NCBI GenBank assembly: GCA_963565915.1
Contig: OY751494.1
Location: 3,100,001 to 3,164,000 of the forward strand
From: Entoloma clypeatum
Taxonomy: Eukaryota > Basidiomycota > Agaricomycetes > Agaricales > Entolomataceae
DNA: 64,000 bases
Direction: 5' to 3'
A program made the translations under genes and the position numbers. Position 1 is the first letter of the stretch. Every line of letters starts with the position of its first letter. The notes beneath the pieces were generated by a model, which did not search any database, was not told the DNA's origin, and was given only the letters and a program-made list of their open reading frames with translations. This document shows, in pieces, positions 11,649 through 22,474 of this stretch.

Positions 11649-12190
11649 CTAGCTGAGCATGATATTTGATGCACATTTTTGTATTATAATTTGACTTTGA
11701 TCAGCTGAGAGTACTTATTTTGTAGGAATGAAAGAAAAAAAAAACCCCTTGTGATAGAAATATTGAGCACTACACCAGGCTATAAGACTACAATGCTATG
11801 GTGCTACCAGATTTCTATACTACAATGCTATGGTACTATGATGTTACAATGCTTTGGTGCTACATTGCTATGCCTGCCAGTGAAGTCACTACAGAGTGCT
11901 ATGGCTGCTATGCATGTGAGTGTGTTTGCTATGGCTTGCTACCAGCCCTGGGACTCCTTTGCTGATGTTTTGGCACCACAAAAACCGGACTGGACCATGT
12001 GAAACCAGTCTTTCCTGGCTGCCACACAAAGACAGAACCAGTCTCAACCAGGTTTTTCATCACACATCATTTTCTGACATGTCATGCATTCATGCCCCAC
12101 TTTCACCACCTCTCTCCCACCCAACACCTATTTTTTGCCTCTTCGTGTGCCCAACGGCCACCTCCCATCTGTAATGGTGTTCCTGCATGT
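11649..12190 (+). repeat. F repeat (right part) and minisatellite scrap
   Basis: Bases 11649-11975 match 30458-30680 plus 31181-31285 almost base for base, the second copy being split by MITE G. Between 11975 and 12137 I see no gene. 12138-12190 is a short piece of the CCCAACGG minisatellite. Confidence 0.75.
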
Positions 12191-12425
12191 CCAACTAGTG
12201 TTTTGAAGTCCAGTCTCAAAGACCTAGAACTGAACCAGAACCAGACTGGTAAAGACTGGTGAAAGACTGGACTGCAGTCTCAAGTTTCAGAATTTTGAGG
12301 ATTGACCAGTCTCAGGTTCTTCAAATTTTGGAAAAAAAGAAGACTGGTTTAACACCAGTCTTGATTTTAGACTCAAAAAATGTAAACTGGTCATAGGTTT
12401 ACACAGGTTCTTATAGGTTCACATA

Positions 12426-13195
12426 CAGTGCCTCACAAAACTGATTCAATGTTTGTTGCTTTTTGAATACCTTCAAGATAACTCTGCAAAGAATACCAAT
12501 TGAATTAAACCTTTGGTATATAATTGAAAGCCCTACTTCAGGGCTTTCAGAATATAAAGAAATTATATGATTTAGATCAATTTTGGAGGACAATTTGCTG
12601 CCCAGCATGGAGGAAGGAGAGTGGAATCTCTGAAGAGGAGATCATTTTTCAGCAGGACAATGACCCCAAGCACACCTCCAAGAAGGCCAAAAAATGGATG
12701 GACAGCAAGAATGTTGCTCTGCTGGATTGGCCTGCACAGTCCCCAGACCTCAATCCTATTGAACACCTCTGGGTTCATATTAAAAGGAAGTTGAATGAAT
12801 ATCCAACACCACCCAAGGGAGTCTGGGAGATTTGGGACAGAGCAGCAGAGGTGTGGAATAATATAGAGCCAGAAGTGTGTCAAAACCTGATAGAAAGTAT
12901 GCCGAGAAGGGTAGAGGCAGTAATCAAAGCTAAGGGGGGTAATACCAAGTACTAAAGTATAAAATACTGTATTTATTGTACATACTCACAAAACTGATTC
13001 AATGAGTCTCTGGAGTAATTTGATCATATATTGATCATTTTTTATGGGAATTATATAATTATTGCAGATTCAGAGAGTCCTGAAGCAGGGCTTTTAACCA
13101 GGTACCAATACCTTCTTTTGATTGGCATTATTTGCAAAGTTATTTTGAAGGCATTCACAAAGTAGCAAACATTGAATCAGTTTTGTGAGGCACTG
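12426..13195 (+). mobile_element. Tc1/mariner element Tc1-1, internally deleted
   Basis: Ends CAGTGCCTCACAAAACTGAT and its inverted complement, with TA on both sides (12424-12425, 13196-13197). It is 770 bp long and codes only for the C-terminal part of a transposase. It is inserted in MITE G; the uninterrupted MITE gives an empty-site control. Confidence 0.9.
12524..12955 (+). pseudogene. Tc1 transposase C-terminal fragment (143 codons)
   Basis: Contains IFQQDNDPKHTSKKAKKWM and SPDLNPIEHLWVHIKRKL, that is the second Asp and the Glu of a DD34E transposase. The DNA-binding helix-turn-helix region and the first catalytic Asp are missing. It resembles the C-terminus of the intact transposase at 43288-44304. 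It cannot act alone; ends of this kind can be moved only in trans. Confidence 0.88.
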
Positions 13196-13443
13196 TAGAT
13201 TTGTTCATCAAAGCTTCTATAAAACATTTTGAAATGTGTCATAAATGATATTTTGAAACAGTTTTAATGAATTGGAAGATTACCAGTTTAAACCAGTTCG
13301 AACCAGTCCTGGTTTACTTGTTTGAGAAAGGAAAGACTGGTCCACCAGTCTTTGACCAGTCCAGTCCTGGTTTCAGTTTTTTGAAGAGCCCAACAAACCC
13401 ATTGCTACCTGCACGTACCTGTGCTACATCAACCTGTGGGTTT

Positions 13444-14209
13444 GGCAGCATCCGCAATGGGGTCAATTACCCCAAATTCCATGCGGAGTGTGTGGAGAAA
13501 TGCAGACCAATCTTCGTACCAGTCCAGGGGGTTGTCCGGGTCCAGTTCAATGATGAAATGCTCAAAATAATTGAGAGCTGTGCCTCAGAGGAAAGAGATG
13601 GTGAGAGTGATTTTGGCAGAGTCATTGTCATACTTGGAGTTGTTGCAGAAAAACAATGTGCATTGGAGGATGAACTGGTTCAGTCCCAGTCAAAATCGGG
13701 TCGGCTGGGATCATGATTCTTCAGGGCTTTCATCAGGTTAAAATGGGATATTTGAGTTAACCAATAAACCGTCCAACTTATTATGTTTGGGTGGGAATTA
13801 TCTTGAAATCCAATCATTTTTCCCAGCCGATTCCTGCTCAGTAAGGGCTCAGTCCTGTTTCTCGACCAATCAGAACTGACTTGGAACCGAAAAACCCCCT
13901 GAGAAACTCTGATCAAACCCCTCGAGTTCCCCAATATGACCCACAAATGGTTCAACTTTTAGGGTTTGAGTGGGAACCATCAAATTTTCCATTTAAACCA
14001 ATTTTAACCCACTCAGCCCTGAAAAAGCCCTGAAAAATTGGCGAAAAATCACAATCCCAGCCGACCTGATTTCCACTGGGGTTCAGTTTCCGGGGATCAG
14101 AACCATCAAAGGTGTCCAGATTCTTAGCCTTTTTGTGATGCTTGTGACCTTTGCTGCATTTGAGTTCATTGGTCATTAAAACAAAAGCATTTGCAAGGGC
14201 TTGGGGGCC
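13444..14209 (-). pseudogene. Gypsy A-like gag fragment with MITE H inside
   Basis: 13444-13684 and 14080-14209 match the A gag region (compare 55200-55560) in antisense. They are separated by MITE H (13685-14079), and gag continues across the insertion if one TSD copy is ignored. Only the middle of gag is present. Confidence 0.8.
13685..14079. mobile_element. MITE H, hAT-like, 8-bp TSD
   Basis: A 395-bp non-coding element with terminal inverted repeats of about 33 bp (CCAGTCAAAATCGGGTCGG against CCAGTGGAAATCAGGTCGG). It is flanked by GGTTCAGT at 13677-13684 and 14080-14087. Eight-base duplications and CAGT-type ends fit a hAT-derived MITE. The interior is rich in CCCTGA/AGGGCT words. Confidence 0.8.
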
Positions 14210-14640
14210 AACCTAGTCAGTAGGTGGAATATATTCTGTGGTTACAGGTCAGGCATAATACATGGTGAGTGCTACTTACAGATGGTAATATATTGAGACC
14301 CTCAATATATCCTGGCCTCCCAACATGTGGTGCTAGGACTAGGCCCTCAATCAGGAGTCGGCATGCAGCATTCCCTTTTTAATTTGTTGGCATTGTAAGG
14401 GCAACCACTTTCACTTTTCCTTTCTTTTCTATTCCACCATCTCTGATGTCCTCTGATGTCCTCCAATTGGATCCGCTGCCTCTGACATCTTATCCACCTC
14501 TCCACATCTGACAACTCCGCGCCCATCCACTACTCCACACGTCGGATTGCAGGTACTATCATTCATCTAGTTTCCATTCATCCCCCATCCCTACTCCGAT
14601 CATTGCTCATCATTCATACATCTCGTTTTATCTCTTATTT
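14210..14640. repeat. Repeat I, non-coding
   Basis: Present also in the right arm; its end (14612-14645) matches window bases 1-34. It contains a perfect hairpin ATATATTGAG-ACC-CTCAATATAT near 14290-14312. I see no coding capacity. It may be an LTR or a terminal part of an unknown element. Confidence 0.5.
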
Positions 14641-14645
14641 CATAT

Positions 14646-14827
14646 CAAGTTGTCGGAGGTCGGAAGGGTCTTGATGAATCATGTCGGAGGAAACCATTGG
14701 GGTCGAGAGACCAGTGGGGTTCAGGATCTTTGGAAAGAGTGTTATAAAGAGTGTCGGAAGGGAGTGTCGTGAGTATGTTGTGGTGAAGCTTCTCTGTGTC
14801 CATGATAATGGTTGCACGGAGGACGGG
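14646..14827 (-). pseudogene. A-related pol fragment
   Basis: The minus strand reads like the region between RNase H and integrase of chromovirus A (ATIIMDTEKLHHNIL, PHWSLDPNGFLRHD), but with many differences, so it is a related subfamily. It continues across the inner limit of the inverted repeat at 14721. Confidence 0.7.
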
Positions 14828-15484
14828 TGTTACACTTTTTCACCCTCTTCCTATGTGCCTTCACATGACCCCTCGTCTCATGATCCTTATCAAACCCTGT
14901 TTCACTTCACTCCGATGACCCTGGGACATGCATCCCCTCTATCAGCGCTATGACTCACATCGACTCGGACGATTCCCCTTTTAGATACACTTTCACTTGT
15001 TATCTCTGACTCACGGCCTTGAGGCCTTATCTCTGACTCCTATGCCACAGCCTCCTTGAAACATCTATCTAACCAATGGCCTATTTAGCTCCTATGCAGC
15101 ACATACTTATTTATAGCCATAGGATAACATATATAAAACCTGTAACCTTAGAGTAGAGGTCCTTAGCTTGACCTAGGCATACAACACTTACTTGTCTAAT
15201 CTTCGAACACTCTCCAACTAAGTGCCTTGTGAGGACTTAGCTCTGCCAGACCCCGAACTGAGTCGTGCTTCTGAGGAACTTGCTGATCTTGACCAAGTCG
15301 TCCTACTGAGGGACTTGTGTGTGGAAACAGTATGAACCCACGTGACTAGGACCTTGTACCAATTGTAGTTGATAAATGGTACACCACAGCGTCCAGACTG
15401 GACAACCAGTGGAGGAGAGCCAAGGCAGTCTCTCTTAATCTCTGAAATGGAGAAACAGGGTTTTCAATAAAGCGGCCTGTACCG
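14828..15484 (+). repeat. Possible 5' LTR and leader of Gypsy D
   Basis: Starts TGTTACAC and contains a TATA-like ATATATAAAACC near 15130. A candidate end is GGAAACA near 15330. It lies upstream of the D protease. No second LTR is present to confirm the limits. Confidence 0.35.
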
Positions 15485-17910
15485 ATGTCAGCCCCCGCTC
15501 AGTTTTCAATCTCCCTATCCCCTGTAATTGTAGCCGACATGAATGACAAATCTTTTTCAATCCCCATTTCAATGTCAGGAGAAGGAGAAAGCATCAATGA
15601 GAAACTAAAGATAAACACCCTGATAGATTCAGGAGCAGGAGGAACCTTCTTGAATCAGGAGTTTGCCACAGCCAACTGGATGGAGCTTATTCCGTTACTA
15701 AAGCCCATTTGCATGTTCAATGTGGATGGAACAAAGAACAAAGAAGGGACGATCACCCATTGCACATGGAAGAAAATCTGAATTGATGACAAAGAACTCA
15801 ACATCAGATTCTTGGTCACCAGACTTGGAAAGGAAACTGCCATTTTGGGGTTACCATGGTTAAAACAATACAACCCGAAGATTGATTGGGAAAAAGGAAC
15901 CTTGGATATCAAGACAATCAGGTTCAAGAAGACCCTAGCAGGAGTCATGAGGAAGAAATTTGACGAGCTCTTGGCATCAAAAGACAAGAAACCCATTGCA
16001 ATTGCTGCATGGATGAAAGAAAAACCCGAACAAAAGATCTATGTGACGATAGAAGAAATTGATGATGAAGAGACCCTTAAACCAGGAAAAAAGGCTCTAC
16101 CGGCAAATGGACCTATCTTGAAAAGGATAGATGAAGAATCAGATGATGACCTCAACCTATTCAGGATATATGTCGCAACGGACGAACCCATTGAGGATAT
16201 TTGGATCCAAGCCAAAACCTCGATCTCCCAGAAACTCTCACACAATACGGACACCACAGACAAACTGAAGAAAGAACTACCAGAACGATATGATCAGTAT
16301 CGGAAGGTGTTTGAGAAAACAGCATCTGAGAGATTACCGGAACACAAACCATGGGACCACGTGATTGACTTAAAACTGGACTTCATCCCGAAAGACTATA
16401 AGGTTTATCCTTTGTCACCAGAAGAACAAACAAAGTTGGACGAATTCCTTGATGAGAACCTTCGAAAAGTGTACATCAGACCCTTGAAATCACCAATGGC
16501 ATCACCCTTTTTCTTCGTGGCAAAAAAGGACTCAGATAAACTCAGACCATGTCAGGACTATCGGCGATTGAATGAAGAAACGGTAAAGAACGCATACCCG
16601 TTACCCCTGGTTGGAGATTTACTGGACAAACTGAAAGAAGCAAAGGTCTTTACTAAACTGGACATGTGTTGGGGATACAACAATGTATGGATCAAACCTG
16701 GTGATGATTGGAAGGCTGCATTCAAAACCAATCAAGGGTTGTACGAACTCTTGGTTGCCTTCTTTGGACTGGCAGGCATGCCACCCACCTTCCAGGCAAT
16801 GATGAACGAAATTTTCAAAGAAGAACTTGAAGAGGGATGGTTGCTCATTTATTTGGACGACATCTTCATATTCTCGGTCAATGATGAAATCGACACCAAA
16901 CGGACACTCCGCGTGCTTAAGAAAATGGAAGAGAATGACCGCTATCTCAACCTGGAAAAATGCGAATTTGGAGTCAGGCAGTGCGAATACCTCGGACTCA
17001 TTATCAAAGAAAACGAAATCGCAATGGACCCCGTTAAGTTATCAGGGATAGTGAAATGGCCAGAACCCGTGACTGTGAAACAGGTCAGATCCTTCCTTGG
17101 ATTTGGAAACTTCTATTGAAGGTTTATCAGACACTACTCGGACATTGTCAAACCCCTGAATGATCTGACCAAAAAGGATCAGGAATGGGAATGGAACAAG
17201 GACTGTCAAACAGCATTTGACACATTAAAGGACAAATTTGCAGAATCACTGGTATTGTTAATGCCAAACACTGACAAACCATTCATCATAGAATCTGATG
17301 CATCCAAATGGGCGACAGGAGCAGTACTGCGCCAGCAAGATGTAAATGGAGACTGGCACCCCTGTGGATATATATCGCACTCGTTCTCTGCGGCAGAACA
17401 GAACTATGAGATCTATGATCGGGAACTCTTGGGAATTATCCGATCACTGGAAACCTGGAGGCATTACCTCCTTGGGTCACCATTTCCAATGGTTGTCCTA
17501 TCAGATACAAGAACCTGACATATTACCGGGAACCCCAGGAATTGAACAGATGACAAGCACGGTGGAGATTGTATCTCTCCGAGTTTGAACTCAAACTAGT
17601 ACACACCCCAGGATCAAAGATGATCCAGTCTGATGCCTTGTCAAGGTGACCAGACCATATACCCGAAGAAGATACAGACAATGAAGACATCATTGTCTTG
17701 CCAGATGACATCTTTGTCAAGACAGTGGACCTTGAGCTACAAGGAGATATTCTAAAAGCAACCGAAATCAAAAGCCATCACCGCCCTAAAAGAATCAGGG
17801 ACCCCGCCAATTAAATTCCATTTATCAGAATGGAGAACAGAGGACAGGATATTATTCTTCCGTGACAGATGTTACGTACCGCCAGATGAGACTCTGTGCC
17901 GGGAAATAAC
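15485..17910 (+). pseudogene. pol: Gypsy D pol: protease, RT, RNase H (broken)
   Basis: Protease motif LIDSGAGGTFLN near 15630; RT with SPFFFVAKKDSDKLRPCQDYR near 16505 and YLDD near 16850 (catalytic pair kept); RNase H with [11 protein letters not shown] near 17290. Stops at 15779 (TGA) and 17117 (TGA), and a 1-nt deletion near 17507, break the frame. gag is not seen. The integrase core is missing: D stops at 17910 and resumes at about 20204 with the integrase C-terminus, the gap being filled by the right arm of the inverted repeat. Confidence 0.88.
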
Positions 17911-20203
17911 AACCCCACTGGTCTCTCGACCCCAATGGTTTCCTCCGACATGATTCATCAAGACCCTTCCGACCTCCGACAACTTGATATGAAATAAGAG
18001 ATAAAACGAGATGTATGAATGATGAGCAATGATCGGAGTAGGGATGGGGGATGAATGGAAACTAGATGAATGATAGTACCTGCAATCCGACGTGTGGAGT
18101 AGTGGATGGGCGCGGAGTTGTCAGATGTGGAGAGGTGGATAAGATGTCAGAGGCAGCGGATCCAATTGGAGGACATCAGAGGACATCAGAGATGGTGGAA
18201 TAGAAAAGAAAGGAAAAGTGAAAGTGGTTGCCCTTACAATGCCAACAAATTAAAAAGGGAATGCTGCATGCCGACTCCTGATTGAGGGCCTAGTCCTAGC
18301 ACCACATGTTGGGAGGCCAGGATATATTGAGGGTCTCAATATATTACCATCTGTAAGTAGCACTCACCATGTATTATGCCTGACCTGTAACCACAGAATA
18401 TATTCCACCTACTGACTAGGTTGGCCCCCAAGCCCTTGCAAATGCTTTTGTTTTAATGACCAATGAACTCAAATGCAGCAAAGGTCACAAGCATCACAAA
18501 AAGGCTAAGAATCTGGACACCTTTGATGGTTCTGATCCCCGGAAACTGAACCCCAGTGGAAATCAGGTCGGCTGGGATTGTGATTTTTCGCCAATTTTTC
18601 AGGGCTTTTTCAGGGCTGAGTGGGTTAAAATTGGTTTAAATGGAAAATTTGATGGTTCCCACTCAAACCCTAAAAGTTGAACCATTTGTGGGTCATATTG
18701 GGGAACTCGAGGGGTTTGATCAGAGTTTCTCAGGGGGTTTTTCGGTTCCAAGTCAGTTCTGATTGGTCGAGAAACAGGACTGAGCCCTTACTGAGCAGGA
18801 ATCGGCTGGGAAAAATGATTGGATTTCAAGATAATTCCCACCCAAACATAATAAGTTGGACGGTTTATTGGTTAACTCAAATATCCCATTTTAACCTGAT
18901 GAAAGCCCTGAAGAATCATGATCCCAGCCGACCCGATTTTGACTGGGACTGAACCAGTTCATCCTCCAATGCACATTGTTTTTCTGCAACAACTCCAAGT
19001 ATGACAATGACTCTGCCAAAATCACTCTCACCATCTCTTTCCTCTGAGGCACAGCTCTCAATTATTTTGAGCATTTCATCATTGAACTGGACCCGGACAA
19101 CCCCCTGGACTGGTACGAAGATTGGTCTGCATTTCTCCACACACTCCGCATGGAATTTGGGGTAATTGACCCCATTGCGGATGCTGCCAAACCCACAGGT
19201 TGATGTAGCACAGGTACGTGCAGGTAGCAATGGGTTTGTTGGGCTCTTCAAAAAACTGAAACCAGGACTGGACTGGTCAAAGACTGGTGGACCAGTCTTT
19301 CCTTTCTCAAACAAGTAAACCAGGACTGGTTCGAACTGGTTTAAACTGGTAATCTTCCAATTCATTAAAACTGTTTCAAAATATCATTTATGACACATTT
19401 CAAAATGTTTTATAGAAGCTTTGATGAACAAATCTACAGTGCCTCACAAAACTGATTCAATGTTTGCTACTTTGTGAATGCCTTCAAAATAACTTTGCAA
19501 ATAATGCCAATCAAAAGAAGGTATTGGTACCTGGTTAAAAGCCCTGCTTCAGGACTCTCTGAATCTGCAATAATTATATAATTCCCATAAAAAATGATCA
19601 ATATATGATCAAATTACTCCAGAGACTCATTGAATCAGTTTTGTGAGTATGTACAATAAATACAGTATTTTATACTTTAGTACTTGGTATTACCCCCCTT
19701 AGCTTTGATTACTGCCTCTACCCTTCTCGGCATACTTTCTATCAGGTTTTGACACACTTCTGGCTCTATATTATTCCACACCTCTGCTGCTCTGTCCCAA
19801 ATCTCCCAGACTCCCTTGGGTGGTGTTGGATATTCATTCAACTTCCTTTTAATATGAACCCAGAGGTGTTCAATAGGATTGAGGTCTGGGGACTGTGCAG
19901 GCCAATCCAGCAGAGCAACATTCTTGCTGTCCATCCATTTTTTGGCCTTCTTGGAGGTGTGCTTGGGGTCATTGTCCTGCTGAAAAATGATCTCCTCTTC
20001 AGAGATTCCACTCTCCTTCCTCCATGCTGGGCAGCAAATTGTCCTCCAAAATTGATCTAAATCATATAATTTCTTTATATTCTGAAAGCCCTGAAGTAGG
20101 GCTTTCAATTATATACCAAAGGTTTAATTCAATTGGTATTCTTTGCAGAGTTATCTTGAAGGTATTCAAAAAGCAACAAACATTGAATCAGTTTTGTGAG
20201 GCA
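17911..20203 (-). repeat. Right arm of 2,293-bp inverted repeat
   Basis: Inverted copy of 12429-14721 with a 3,189-nt spacer between the arms. Both of its ends abut Gypsy D sequence abruptly, so this arm looks like the inserted copy. With one mismatch the match can be stretched to about 20208, exactly to the end of Tc1-1 and its TA. It contains MITE H again (18553-18947), the gag fragment (18423-19188) and Tc1-1 (19437-20203). Confidence 0.9.
19677..20108 (-). pseudogene. Tc1 transposase fragment, second copy
   Basis: Same 143-codon frame as 12524-12955, carried by the right arm of the inverted repeat, with identical protein sequence. Same missing N-terminal part. Confidence 0.85.
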
Positions 20204-20208
20204 GTGTA

Positions 20209-20509
20209 CAAGCTGAAACTTCCAGAACAATGGAAGATCCACCCCATTTTCCATGCCTCCTTGTTGACACCTTATCGGGAAAATGACACACACGGACTGA
20301 ACTTCCACAACCCACCTCCTGATCTGATTGAAGGAGAACACGAGTATGAAGTGGAAGCAATCCTTACCCATAAGCTACAGGGCAGAGGGTACAAGTATTT
20401 GGTCAAGTGGATGGGATATCCATCAAGCAATAACATGTGGGAACCCAAATCAAATTTAAAAAGAGCTCAAGAGATGCTGGGTCTTTACAAACAAACCCAC
20501 CACCTTTGA
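20209..20509 (+). pseudogene. Gypsy D integrase C-terminus and chromodomain
   Basis: Reads LKLPEQWKIHPIFHASLLTPY, the usual C-terminal integrase segment, then a chromodomain (YKYLVKWMGYPSSNNMWEP, residues W..Y..W in place) that would steer integration to methylated heterochromatin. It is the 3' remainder of D, separated from the rest of pol by the inserted inverted-repeat arm. Confidence 0.85.
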
Positions 20510-20537
20510 ACGAAAACCACCCACATCTTTCATCACC

Positions 20538-20907
20538 ATGTCCAACCTCCGCATCGCCTTCCCCGAAGAAGTATGTTTCAACACCGACAGATATACCAGA
20601 CGATCCCAACTCCTGAACCTGTTCACCAACCCCGAAGATGAAAACAACGTCCTTGGACAACTGGAAGATGAGACAGACCAGTTCCTGGTCAACACGTTGT
20701 GCGGACTCATTGCTATCTGGGAGTACCATTACAACACTTCTGCCTCTATTGCCCACCTCATTGACAATCACACTGATCTCCTGGTAGATAGAGGAGTCTA
20801 CCGACATTTTGAAAGACTATTCCCCACATGCTCCAACTACCCCAACCTCGCGCTCATAAATCCCGCCCCAAGATCTCCCACCCCAGTGGTCCCCATCCCT
20901 GCCCACC
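20538..20907 (+). pseudogene. Sense accessory ORF downstream of D pol
   Basis: ORF starting ATG, 28 nt after the D pol stop, 123 codons up to the LTR insertion at 20908. I do not recognise it. The sequence is acidic and helical, with LVNTLCGLIAIWEYHYN and HLIDNHTDLLVDRGVYRH. After the insertion (21867) the frame meets a stop at once. Position between chromodomain and 3' LTR matches the extra ORF of element E. Confidence 0.55.
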
Positions 20908-21866
20908 TGTTATGCGTAACAAACCGTTCCAAGGTTCGGGCAGAGTATGCAGGAAGATGGAAAGGCGAAGAGCAATGTGATTGCTAAATCTAAGGAATGT
21001 AGCTATGGTACATGAGGTTTATATAGTACTGACTATGAGCGGTAGCGAATGAGTCAGTAACTGCGGAAGGCAGTGCGCATGAGTAAGGCGACTGCGGAAG
21101 GCTATGCACTAATGAGTAAGCTGACTGCGGAATGAGTCAGACAGCTGCGGAAAGCGAGTCAGCGCGGGAGCGAAGTATACTAAAGGAAATAAANNNNNNN
21201 NNNNNNNNNNNNNNNNNNNNNNNNNNNNNNNNNNNNNNNNNNNNNNNNNNNNNNNNNNNNNNNNNNNNNNNNNNNNNNNNNNNNNNNNNNNNNNNNNNNN
21301 NNNNNNNNNNNNNNNNNNNNNNNNNNNNNNNNNNNNNNNNNNNNNNNNNNNNNNNNNNNNNNNNNNNNNNNNNNNNNNNNNNNNNNNNNNNNNTGCTGAA
21401 TGGGTTACTGGTGAAGTTTTCAAAGAAGCGCGACGTCTTGACTCATCTGGTAGTTGCTCTCTTTGCTCTGGGCGAACCTAACGAGATTTAGCAACTTGTT
21501 ATGCGTAACAAACCGTTCCAAGGTTCGGGCAGAGTATGCAGGGAGATGGAAAGGCGAAGAGCAATGTGATTGCTAAATCTAAGGAATGTAGCTATGGTAC
21601 ATGAGGTTTATATAGTACTGACTATGAGCGGTAGCGAATGAGTCAGTAACTGCGGAAGGCAGTGCGCATGAGTAAGGCGACTGCGGAAGGCTATGCACTA
21701 ATGAGTAAGCTGACTGCGGAATGAGTCAGACAGCTGCGGAAAGCGAGTCAGCGCGGGAGCGAAGTATACTAAAGGAAATAAAGTATAATACGATATGTGT
21801 AAGCAGGGGCCGATGAGTAAAAGTGAAAAGGTAAGCATATACGTCCGTAGTCGTTAGTCCATAACA
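20908..21866 (+). mobile_element. LTR retrotransposon B1 with assembly gap inside
   Basis: Two LTRs of the B type (20908-21193 visible, 21497-21866) flanked by a perfect 5-bp duplication CCACC (20903-20907 and 21867-21871). The visible LTR parts differ at one base. The interior is replaced by 200 N; the last about 100 bases before the 3' LTR read a short frame ending in TAG. The real length is unknown. It lies in the D accessory ORF. Confidence 0.85.
21194..21393. other. Assembly gap (200 N)
   Basis: Exactly 200 N. A round number suggests a default or estimated gap, so the B1 interior may be several kb. Confidence 0.95.
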
Positions 21867-22040
21867 CCACCCCTGAACTGACCCCCGTCCCTAACCCAGT
21901 TCCCCTCATCATCAGAAACCCCGACCCCCGAGTACCCCTTTTCCCGCTGAATCTGTGTCGCCCTTAACCAGTGACCGAAGCCTTTCCAGCGTCAAGACTG
22001 ACGTGAAAGGAAAGAAACCGTCCTATGGAGTTGCTAAATG
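21867..22040 (+). other. Remainder of D 3' region
   Basis: Sequence following the B1 duplication; C-rich, with no conserved motif. It ends where the A2 LTR begins. Confidence 0.4.
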
Positions 22041-22410
22041 TGTTAAGTAGGTGAAACATCGGAGCTCCATCGGAGTCCACTGGAGGTCAGACGTAGGACT
22101 GGGACTGGAGCAGAACTTGGTTGATATTTGAACTGAGGAACTACAGGTATGGTACGAGCTTAAATATCTAAATGTGATTACTTTATGGAGATGGTCGGAG
22201 GAGGTCCGGAGTTGTGGCGTAAGTTGCCAGCAACTGTAACGAACATCGGAGATGTCGGTCAATGGACCATGTGGAAAAGGCGATGCATAAGTAAACGGGA
22301 ATATGAATATGAAATGCATGATGGCAATGTGCGGAGACGCGGAGGTAATGGATGTCTGGAATGTCGGAGGACGATCGGAGTGGATCGGAGATTCGGAGAT
22401 GGATATAACA
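22041..22410 (-). repeat. 3' LTR of A2 with about 350-bp deletion
   Basis: Same ends as the other A LTRs (TGTTAAGTAGG ... GGATATAACA on the plus strand) but only 370 bp. The missing middle is bounded by the short word GAACT on both sides in intact copies, which fits deletion at microhomology. Confidence 0.85.
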
Positions 22411-22474
22411 GTATTCCCCTCTTAGGTCTGACACCCATGGAAGACTGCGAGAAAATAAACAAGGTCATGTGGTC

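Larger units (their letters stand above)
12191..13391 (-). mobile_element. hAT-like MITE G copy 2, split by Tc1-1
   Basis: Starts AGTGTTTTGAAGTCCAGTCTC and is full of CCAGTC/GACTGG words; it corresponds to the complete copy at 30682-31180 read in reverse. The uninterrupted copy shows the empty site GGTTCACATAGATTT, which here is opened at the TA by Tc1-1. The distal end beyond about 13391 diverges, so the copy is probably truncated. Confidence 0.75.
12429..14721 (+). repeat. Left arm of 2,293-bp inverted repeat
   Basis: Reverse complement of 17911-20203, same length to the base, and identical wherever I compared them; the open frames in the two arms give the same peptides. It spans most of Tc1-1, half of MITE G, a gag fragment with MITE H, repeat I and a piece of an A-related pol. 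At both outer limits the left-hand elements continue without a break, so this arm looks like the source. Confidence 0.9.

Noticed and set aside
9967..11674. Overlapping ORFs of 180-250 codons rich in Cys, Phe and Pro
   Set aside because: They are translations of a stop-free minisatellite in several frames at once and contain no domain-like sequence.
14635..14817. 60-codon minus-strand ORF
   Set aside because: It is an alternative frame of the A-related pol fragment; the pol frame itself gives the conserved peptide.
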